Both the position numbers and the translations under genes were made by a program. The notes under the pieces are model-generated. The model was not told the origin of the DNA and made no database searches. It saw nothing but the letters and a program-made list of their open reading frames with translations. 10,438 bases of DNA from Synergistaceae bacterium (lineage in GTDB: Bacteria > Synergistota > Synergistia > Synergistales > Aminobacteriaceae), in assembly GCA_031270755.1 (NCBI GenBank), contig JAISWV010000259.1, forward strand, positions 1 through 10,438, read 5' to 3'. Of this stretch, positions 1 to 4,862 are shown in pieces (the first letter of the stretch is position 1; the number at the start of each line of letters is the position of its first letter).

Positions 1-1
1 C

Positions 2-661
2 GCCCTGCGAAGAGCCGGTCTCGCGGGAGAGGCGGACATGTACCGCGCCACGAAGGGCGTCAACACGCACAAAGGGGCGATCTATCTCTTGGGCTTTCTG
101 TGCGCCGCCTTGGGGCGTCTTCAAAACGATCCCGGCGAAACGGATAAAGTCAATAAAAAATTGTCGCCCCGAGGGCTGGCGCGAACGGCCGGGGCCTTCG
201 TTCAAGGGGTCGTGGAGCGGGAACTGCTGCCTCTAACCCGCGGGCGGCCATCGAAGCTCACGGCGGGGGAACGCGCCTACCTGACCCAGGGGTTCACGGG
301 AGCGCGGGGCGAGGTGGAGGGCGGTTATCCTTTGACGCTCTCCGCTCTTTCTTTTTTAAACGAACGCCGGGCCTTCATGTCTTTTGACGAGGCACTCGTA
401 GACACGCTTTTCCACATTGTCGCCCGCAACGGCGACACCGCCCTCTGGGCGCGCGGCGGCCTGGAAGGAGTGGAGACCGCGCGGAAATTGGCCGAATCGA
501 TCCTTTCGAACGGAGGGCTCTCGACCGCGAAAGGGCAAGAAACGATCCGTTTGGCGGAGAAAGTTTTCGTCGAAAAAAACTTGAGTCCGGGGGGCAGCGC
601 GGATATCCTTTCGTCCGTGGTCTTTCTTGATTCCGTCCCGGCGGCCCGCGGGATAAATTGA
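2..661 (+). CDS. citG: Triphosphoribosyl-dephospho-CoA synthase CitG, C-terminal part (5' end outside window)
   Basis: CitG condenses ATP with dephospho-CoA to give 2'-(5''-triphosphoribosyl)-3'-dephospho-CoA, the precursor of the prosthetic group of the citrate lyase acyl carrier protein. The reading frame is open from the window edge, so about 219 codons are visible out of a usual length near 290. Two family signatures are present: GVNTHKGAIY with its preceding ATK early in the visible part, and LSPGGSADIL near the C-terminus. TGARGEVEGGYP lies between them and also fits the family. The ATG at 38 is internal, because conserved-looking residues (LRRAGLAGEADMYRATKG) continue upstream in frame. 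The stop is TGA at 659-661. A citrate transporter follows on the same strand, which supports a role in citrate fermentation. The related malonate decarboxylase enzyme MdcB is a less likely alternative. Confidence 0.87.
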   Translation, partial: ALRRAGLAGEADMYRATKGVNTHKGAIYLLGFLCAALGRLQNDPGETDKVNKKLSPRGLARTAGAFVQGVVERELLPLTRGRPSKLTAGERAYLTQGFTGARGEVEGGYPLTLSALSFLNERRAFMSFDEALVDTLFHIVARNGDTALWARGGLEGVETARKLAESILSNGGLSTAKGQETIRLAEKVFVEKNLSPGGSADILSSVVFLDSVPAARGIN

Positions 662-820
662 AGAGGGGTGAGGCTGGTCAAGGCGCGTGAGGTTCAGGAT
701 GTTTTCAAAAGCGGACGAAACAATGAAGGAATCTCGGGGAAGCCCGCGCAAATCGCCGCGACGGGCTCTGCCCACTGAGCTTTGGCCAGTCTTTTTTGGG
801 GTCGACAGGAGGAATTTATA
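662..820 (+). other. Spacer between citG and the citrate transporter
   Basis: These 159 bases carry no convincing gene. A short inverted repeat (741-746 against 762-767) and a T-run at 792-797 are seen, but they are separated and do not make a good intrinsic terminator. I see no clear sigma-70 promoter. The downstream gene could be cotranscribed with citG or have its own unrecognised promoter here. The 3' end holds the ribosome site of the next gene. Confidence 0.5.
807..813 (+). promoter_or_regulatory. Ribosome binding site fixing a GTG start for the citrate transporter
   Basis: AGGAGGA lies eight bases before the GTG at 821. An in-frame TTG at 782 would add 13 residues, but it has no comparable site and would place this Shine-Dalgarno sequence inside the coding region. 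The GTG start is therefore preferred. Confidence 0.85.
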
Positions 821-2146
821 GTGTCCATCACAATCATCGCCTACGCAATGCTTGTCGTTTTCATGTACGTCATTATGACAAAAAAAATGTCTCCGCTTAC
901 CACTCTGGTTTTCATTCCTCTCGTATTTTCGGTTATCGCCGTGCTCGCCGGGGCCTCCAGCAACGAGCTGGGGAAATTCGCCATCGACGGCATCAAGACA
1001 ACCTCGGTCACGGGGATCATGCTGCTCTTCGCCATTCTGTATTTCGCTCTGATGCTGAACGCCGGCTTGTTCGACCCGGTCACCAAGACCATGATACAGT
1101 TCGCCAAAGGGGACCCGGCCAGGATTCTGGTGGCCACGTCCATCGTCGCGGCCGCGGTCTCCTTGAACGGCGACGGCACCACGACCACCATGATATGCTG
1201 CGCCGCCTTCATCCCCATCTATAAAAAGCTCGGACTCAAGATGATGAACCTGGGCGTGCTGCTGATCCTGCAGAACACGATCATGAACCTGCTGCCCTGG
1301 GGCGGCCCCACCGCCCGAGCCATCAGCGTTCTCAAGATCGAGGGCAACATCCTTCACTACCTCTGGCCCGGAATGCTGGCCGCCGCATTGTACATGGTGG
1401 GGGTCGGTTATTACCTGGGCCGGCAGGAGCGAAAACGCCTCGGTATCACGACCCTCTCCAAGGAGACCATCGACCAGCTCACCCAGGTCTCCGACCCGGA
1501 GGTCCTGGAACTGCGCCGCCCCAAAAACATCTGGATCAACGCGGCCATGACCGTCATTTTGCTGATTCTCCTGGTCAGCGACCTCTTCCCGCCGGCGTTT
1601 CTGTTTATGACGGGCACGGTGCTGGCGCTCCTGATCAACTATCCCAACCTCAAGGAACAGAGCCGCCGCATCGCCGACAACGCGGGCGACGCGGTGCAGG
1701 TGGTCATCCTGGTGTTCGCGGCGGGCCTCTTCATGGGGCTTTTCACGGGAACCGGCATGTCCAAGGCCATAACCGAGAGCCTCGCCACCATTATCCCGAA
1801 GAGCTGGGGCGGATACTGGGGCCTTGTGGTGGCCGCCCTGTCCGCTCCGGGGACGTTCTTCCTCTCCAACGACGCATTTTACTACGGGGTACTGCCTGTG
1901 CTGGCCGAGACGGGATACTCTTACGGCTTCACGCCCATGCAGATGGCCTTGGCCTCTCTGATGGGGCAGGCGTTCCATTTGTTGAGCCCGCTGGTGGCGT
2001 TCATCTATCTTCTGCTGAAACTGATCGACCTGGACATGGGGCAATGGCAGAGAGAGTCGGCGAAATGGGCGATAGGGGTGTTCGTCATCTTCGTCGCCAT
2101 CCTGATCTTGACCGGGGCGATGCCCTATTACATCCCTCAAGGCTAA
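821..2146 (+). CDS. CitMHS-family metal-citrate:proton symporter
   Basis: An integral membrane carrier of about 441 residues, the usual length for the CitMHS family (Bacillus CitM and CitH), which imports citrate complexed with divalent metal ions together with protons. The sequence is hydrophobic throughout, with roughly a dozen membrane segments and a hydrophilic loop near residues 195-230. Two family motifs are clear: SLNGDGTTTTM from residue 114, and PWGGPTAR at residues 159-166, preceded by a run of apolar residues. The start is GTG, set by a strong ribosome site. CitG upstream suggests the imported citrate feeds citrate lyase. The exact substrate (citrate with magnesium, calcium or another metal, or a related tricarboxylate) cannot be read from the sequence. 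A terminator follows the stop, so this is the last gene of its unit. Confidence 0.88.
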   Translation: MSITIIAYAMLVVFMYVIMTKKMSPLTTLVFIPLVFSVIAVLAGASSNELGKFAIDGIKTTSVTGIMLLFAILYFALMLNAGLFDPVTKTMIQFAKGDPARILVATSIVAAAVSLNGDGTTTTMICCAAFIPIYKKLGLKMMNLGVLLILQNTIMNLLPWGGPTARAISVLKIEGNILHYLWPGMLAAALYMVGVGYYLGRQERKRLGITTLSKETIDQLTQVSDPEVLELRRPKNIWINAAMTVILLILLVSDLFPPAFLFMTGTVLALLINYPNLKEQSRRIADNAGDAVQVVILVFAAGLFMGLFTGTGMSKAITESLATIIPKSWGGYWGLVVAALSAPGTFFLSNDAFYYGVLPVLAETGYSYGFTPMQMALASLMGQAFHLLSPLVAFIYLLLKLIDLDMGQWQRESAKWAIGVFVIFVAILILTGAMPYYIPQG

Positions 2147-2165
2147 CCGTTCGATCGAGGGTACG

Positions 2166-2218
2166 GCAGAGGCGGCAAGCAACACCTGGACAGGACATTT
2201 GCCGCCTCTGCGCTTTTT
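2166..2218 (+). terminator. Rho-independent terminator of the citG-citrate transporter unit
   Basis: A perfect 13-bp GC-rich stem pairs 2166-2178 with 2199-2211 across a 20-base loop. TTTTT follows at 2214-2218. It sits 19 bases after the transporter stop codon and is the strongest hairpin seen in the plus-strand part of the window. Confidence 0.85.
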
Positions 2219-2277
2219 CAGCGCCCCGCCTCAAAAGAAAAAAAGAAATCGGGTATATGCTTGACTGCGGTAGCAGT
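2219..2277. other. Truncation scar between terminator and integrase remnant
   Basis: A short stretch with an A-run (2236-2248). The second integrase frame reads on into it on the minus strand, but the residues (ATAVKHIPDFFFSFEAGR) no longer resemble a recombinase. It marks where the rest of the integrase, and presumably any island, was lost. No copy of the tRNA 3' end is visible here. Confidence 0.5.
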
Positions 2278-3074
2278 GCCCATTTTCTCTGCCGGCAGTC
2301 GCCACAAATTCTCAGTCAAGTCAAACTCCGACCACTCGCCACGCCGAACTTCTCCCGGCCGCTGAAATGTATAAGCCGAAAACAACAAAGCAACCCGAAC
2401 AACTACCGTCCCCTGATATCCTTTTATCGCCCGCATTAAACGCGCTACGTCTGACGGTACTGTCAAAGACGCAAAATGTTGTTTTGTCCTTGAGGAAGGC
2501 AACAATCCTTTCAGATCCAATCCCACATTGTGCGTCACTTCTCCAAGCGAGAGCGCAAATTGGAGAACCTGTCCCGCAATGATACGGGCTTTATCCATTG
2601 AGGCAATATGTCCTGCAAAATCATCGGCCTGAAAGTGCCGATCAGGTCTTGAACTGTTATCGAGGCTATCGGCTTATCTCCAAGCTGAGGCAAAAGGTAA
2701 GTGTCTAACTTGTGCCGAACATCCGTAGTATGGCTTTTAGACCAAGCACCGGCATTCTGTGTGTACCATTTTTCGGCTAATTCCCAAAATGTAGCAGACA
2801 CAGGAGGGCAGACTATATCTCTCGGCGTTCCTCCATTATGTGTCGCGTGCCGTCTGGCCTCGATACACATATCCCGAGCATCGGCCAAACTGAGGATCGG
2901 ATATTTCCCCAAAGTGAGCTTTTCTTCTTTCTTCCCCTTCCTGTAGCGCATTCGCCAATACTTGGTACCCGAAACCATGACTTCAATGTAAAGCCCCAAG
3001 CCATCGTCAACACATCTCATGTAACGTTTCTCTTCAGGTTTGAGGGCCGCTACCTGTCGGTCGTTCAACTTCAC
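2278..3074 (-). pseudogene. P4-type tyrosine recombinase (integrase), frameshifted and 3'-truncated
   Basis: The remnant starts at GTG 3074, set by an AAAGGAGG site just upstream. The N-terminal arm-binding domain (DUF4102 type; KLNDRQVAALKPEEKR to about residue 80) is followed by a SAM-like core-binding domain (WELAEKWYTQNAGAWS to ITVQDLIG). At about 2628-2632 the frame is lost, consistent with loss of one base. Translation would then resume in another frame as ADDFAGHIASMDKAR and continue through the start of the catalytic domain, including QRPGEVRRGEWSEFDL with the first catalytic Arg. Homology ends at LPAEKMG near 2278. The His-x-x-Arg box and the nucleophilic Tyr are absent. About 265 of a usual 400 residues remain. 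Base composition is more AT-rich than the flanks. It lies just past the 3' end of tRNA-Ser, the usual place for such an integrase. It is non-functional. Confidence 0.9.
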
Positions 3075-3241
3075 GTTCAAAACCTCCTTTTGCGAGCACA
3101 AGTTTCAAGCTAAGTTACGTTCAGGTAAAGAGTTGCGCTTGAGGTACACAAAAAATTTTCTCTTTTGAATGTGCCCGCTATGTGTACCATTTGTGCATAG
3201 ATATAGCATATTTGAATGTATAAGATTGGAAGATAAGAATC
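3075..3241. other. AT-rich leader between tRNA-Ser and integrase remnant, with repeats
   Basis: In a tRNA-integrated element this interval would hold the integrase promoter and arm-type integrase binding sites. An 8-bp inverted pair, GGTACACA (3143-3150) and TGTGTACC (3181-3188), lies 30 bases apart. The right arm extends to TGTGTACCATTT, a 12-mer found again at 2760-2771 inside the integrase. I cannot point to a confident promoter, and the arm-site role is inference. Confidence 0.35.
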
Positions 3242-3268
3242 AAAAAACCCGGCATACAACCGGGTTTT
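3242..3268 (-). terminator. Rho-independent terminator of tRNA-Ser
   Basis: On the minus strand, AACCCGG (from 3266) pairs with CCGGGTT (to 3246) around a 7-base loop, with flanking A-T pairs and a run of six T (3247-3242). It starts about 33 bases beyond the encoded CCA of the tRNA, as expected for a single tRNA transcript. Confidence 0.85.
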
Positions 3269-3300
3269 CGCGCTGTTTTGGAGTTATTTGAGTATATAAC

Positions 3301-3390
3301 TGGCGGAGAAGGTGAGATTCGAACTCACGGAGCAGTTACCCGCTCAGTTGATTTCGAGTCAACCGCCTTCGACCACTCGGCCACTTCTCC
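3301..3390 (-). tRNA. tRNA-Ser(CGA)
   Basis: A 90-base class II tRNA on the minus strand. The acceptor stem is GGAGAAG/CTTCTCC with discriminator G, and CCA is encoded at 3303-3301. The D arm contains GGCCGAGTGGTCGAAGGC, typical of serine tRNAs. The anticodon stem GTTGA/TCAAC holds the loop CTCGAAA, giving anticodon CGA (plus-strand 3354-3356), which reads UCG. A long variable arm precedes the T arm with TTCGAATC. Its 3' end faces the integrase remnant, so it is the likely attachment site of the lost element. The gene itself looks intact, as expected when integration regenerates the tRNA end. Confidence 0.97.
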
Positions 3391-3410
3391 GCACTTGCTC
3401 GATCATTGCA

Positions 3411-3438
3411 ATTATATCGGAGATTGTTCTTCTGTCAA
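3411..3438 (-). promoter_or_regulatory. Consensus sigma-70 promoter of tRNA-Ser
   Basis: On the minus strand, a perfect -35 TTGACA (3438-3433) and a perfect -10 TATAAT (3416-3411) are separated by 16 bases. Transcription would start near 3404, about 14 bases before the tRNA 5' end. Two perfect hexamers are expected for a strong stable-RNA promoter. The first bases of this region lie only about 20 bases beyond the ridA remnant stop. Confidence 0.9.
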
Positions 3439-3460
3439 ATTTTTGAGCGAAGGCAAACGG

Positions 3461-3811
3461 TTACAGTTCGGCAATCACGTCTATCTCGACCAGTATGCCC
3501 CCCAGAAGAGCGCTGCCGACGGTGGTGCAGACGGGATAGGGAGGGGTGAAAAATTCTTTGTACACGCCGTTGAATTTCTCGAAATCGTCCAAGTTGGCCA
3601 GATGCACCGTGCTCTTGACGACGTTGTCCATGGCAGCCCCGCCAGCCTCCAGAATGTTCTTCAGGTTTGTCATTACCTGACGGGTCTGGGCTTCGATTCC
3701 CTCGGGCGTAGTGTTTGTTTCAGGGTTCTTGGGGCCTTCCCCTGCGACGTAGATCCTGCTGCCGACGACCAGTCCCTGGGAATAAGGCCCCAACGGCTTC
3801 GGCGCCTTGTC
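3461..3811 (-). pseudogene. ridA: RidA/YjgF family enamine-imine deaminase, start codon lost
   Basis: RidA hydrolyses reactive enamines and imines released by PLP enzymes. Almost the whole protein is present: [15 protein letters not shown] at the beginning, then IEAQTRQVMTNLKNIL, NVVKSTVHLANLDDF and the end GGILVEIDVIAEL. Only the first few residues and the start codon are missing. Upstream of DKAPKP the frame runs without ATG, GTG or TTG to a TGA inside the upstream ABC ATPase fragment. The only available start is a TTG at 3793 within the conserved PLGPYSQ motif, with no proper ribosome site. The upstream DNA codes for an OppF-type ATPase in another frame, so a deletion joined the two genes near 3810-3820. 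A short protein from TTG 3793 is conceivable, but I infer the gene is dead. Confidence 0.82.
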
Positions 3812-4088
3812 CGCGAAAGAGGACGCTTCCGGACGTGGCCGGCGTCAGACGCAAAATGACCCTTCCGGACGTCGACTTGCCGCAGCCAGACTCCCCCACC
3901 ACCCCCAGGGTCTCGCCTTCGGCTATCGAGAACGTCACGTCGTCCACGGCTCGAATCAGGTTCCGCGTCCGGCGCAAAACTCCTCCCTTGACCGGAAAGT
4001 GTTTTTTCAGGTTCCGCACTTGCAAGAGCGCCTGCCCCGTCAGCGTTTTGTTCGACCCGTTCGACCCGATCAACAATGTCCCGCTCAA
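3812..4088 (-). pseudogene. OppF/DppF-type peptide ABC transporter ATPase, N-terminal fragment
   Basis: The remnant opens at TTG 4088, preceded by AAAGGGAGGGAG, 16 bases after the stop of the OppD-type fragment. The visible part reads [16 protein letters not shown], then [20 protein letters not shown] and the Walker A box GESGCGKST, ending around [10 protein letters not shown]. This is the characteristic first quarter to third of an oligo/dipeptide importer ATPase (full proteins have about 320 residues). The Q-loop, signature motif, Walker B and C-terminal region are all missing. In its own frame translation continues without homology across the ridA sequence to a stop at 3720. It cannot make a working ATPase. 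Confidence 0.85.
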
Positions 4089-4104
4089 AGCGCGCTCCCT
4101 CCCT

Positions 4105-4248
4105 TTACGTTCCCACGAAACTGCCAGCATCGCACGTTGTCCCTTTCGGAACCGAAAGCCCCCCGATTTCGAGAAGCGGAGGTTCCTCGGTCCTGCAGCG
4201 GTTTTCGCAGAAAGGGCAGCGATTGGAAAATTTGCACCCCGGCGGTAC
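4105..4248 (-). pseudogene. OppD/DppD-type peptide ABC transporter ATPase, C-terminal tail fragment
   Basis: The residues [18 protein letters not shown] and then [12 protein letters not shown] are the conserved cysteine-containing C-terminal region of OppD/DppD-type ATPases (oligo_HPY type; usually PPGCxFxxRCPxxxxxC). All of the nucleotide-binding domain is absent. The 5' edge is joined in frame, near 4240-4250, to a piece of an unrelated PLP enzyme. The stop at 4105-4107 lies 16 bases before the OppF-type start, the normal OppD-OppF spacing in such operons. This part of the ancestral operon is therefore preserved. Confidence 0.83.
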
Positions 4249-4368
4249 CTGCGCCGCCGCGTCCACTATGACGGGAATGTCATTTTTCCCCGCCACCTCC
4301 AGAGTTTCCCGAAAACCAAGGGCTCCGGGGGGCAGCCAGCCTCCCGGCGGCATGAAAAAGTAATAAAG
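4249..4368 (-). pseudogene. SelA-like PLP-dependent enzyme, internal fragment
   Basis: About 40 residues are recognisable: LPPGALGFRETLEVAGKN followed by [11 protein letters not shown]. This resembles the segment of SelA-like fold-type I PLP enzymes (the family including DgaE-type ammonia lyases) that carries the Asp which contacts the PLP ring nitrogen, in the context [12 protein letters not shown]. The catalytic lysine region that normally follows is gone. The sequence instead passes in frame into the OppD tail. The 5' edge is uncertain: an ATG at 4419 is in frame, but residues before about 4370 do not clearly belong to the family. Assignment rests on a short motif, so a related PLP family (class V aminotransferase fold) is possible. 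Confidence 0.6.
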
Positions 4369-4499
4369 GGGAGTGCCGTTTCTCCAATGATTTTGCCGCG
4401 AGAAAGCCTTGCAGTACAAGGACTTCCCCGCGTAATATCATTTCATTAGCTGCCCGACACTCCTCCAGATAGGTCGTTACCTGTCCGAATTTTTACGAA
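4369..4499. other. Unassigned stretch between the fragment cluster and the pilus operon
   Basis: No complete gene is visible. On the minus strand one frame reads KFGQVTTYLEECRAANEM and continues as ILRGEVLVLQGFLAAKS without a stop until it leaves the region. This looks protein-like and may be another remnant of the decayed operon, but I do not recognise it. No clear terminator for the pilus operon is seen downstream of its last gene. Confidence 0.35.
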
Positions 4500-4862
4500 T
4501 TATTTGGTTCCCGCGCGGCACCCCTCCATGACGTAAAGTTGCGGTCCGTGCTCCGTGAAGTCGATGGTGACTTTCTTTCCCCTGTAGAGCTTGGCGAAGT
4601 CGGCGGGGGAAAGAGGCCGTCCCCTGTCGCCGATAAAACGGCAGTGCTCCGCCGCCTCGAGGGTGATGGTTTGCCCTTCCGGAAGTTTCGCGGTCATAAG
4701 GGGAACGCTATCTTTCCGCGCCTCCAGGTCCAGCAGGGTGATCGTGATCGTGAAGAGCTCCGCGGCGTCAGTCACCAACTCATTCATCGGCGCCTCGCCG
4801 GCGGATGCGGCCGGCGCGAACAGCAGTACACACAAAAGCGAAAGCGAAAACATTTTTTGCAT
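4500..4862 (-). CDS. Small secreted protein in the PilY2 position of a type IV pilus operon
   Basis: A 120-residue protein with a clear signal peptide (MQKMFSLSLLCVLLFAPAASA, cleavage likely near residue 21-22). The mature part is mixed, with a likely beta-rich C-terminal half (QTITLEAAEHCRFIGD, GKKVTIDFTEHGPQLYVMEG). Two cysteines, Cys74 and Cys115, could form a disulfide outside the cytoplasm. The ATG at 4862 directly follows the stop of the PilY1-type gene, and its ribosome site (GGGAGG, eight bases upstream) lies in the last codons of that gene, so translation is coupled. Pseudomonas pilus operons have a small exported protein, PilY2, in this position. The resemblance is in size, export and order; I do not claim sequence homology. 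Its role is unknown. Confidence 0.8.
   Translation of the reverse strand: MQKMFSLSLLCVLLFAPAASAGEAPMNELVTDAAELFTITITLLDLEARKDSVPLMTAKLPEGQTITLEAAEHCRFIGDRGRPLSPADFAKLYRGKKVTIDFTEHGPQLYVMEGCRAGTK

Noticed and set aside
741..797. Hairpin and T-run after citG as an intrinsic terminator
   Set aside because: The stem is only six pairs with a 15-base loop, and the T-run begins 24 bases later. This is not a convincing terminator, so citG and the transporter may share a transcript.
356..2185. Long minus-strand open frame of 609 codons opposite citG and the citrate transporter
   Set aside because: It lies antisense to two recognised genes and is rich in His, Gln, Arg and Gly with no domain. GC-rich codon bias on the coding strand leaves the opposite frame open.
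2147..3300. Second copy of the tRNA-Ser 3' end as a nearby attR
   Set aside because: I looked for GAGTTCGAATCTCACCTTC and its complement in this interval and saw none, so no attachment-site pair is called.
3278..3859. Plus-strand frame containing GEIRTHGAVTRSVDFESTAF
   Set aside because: This is the translated antisense of tRNA-Ser, a common spurious protein, running on over the ridA remnant.
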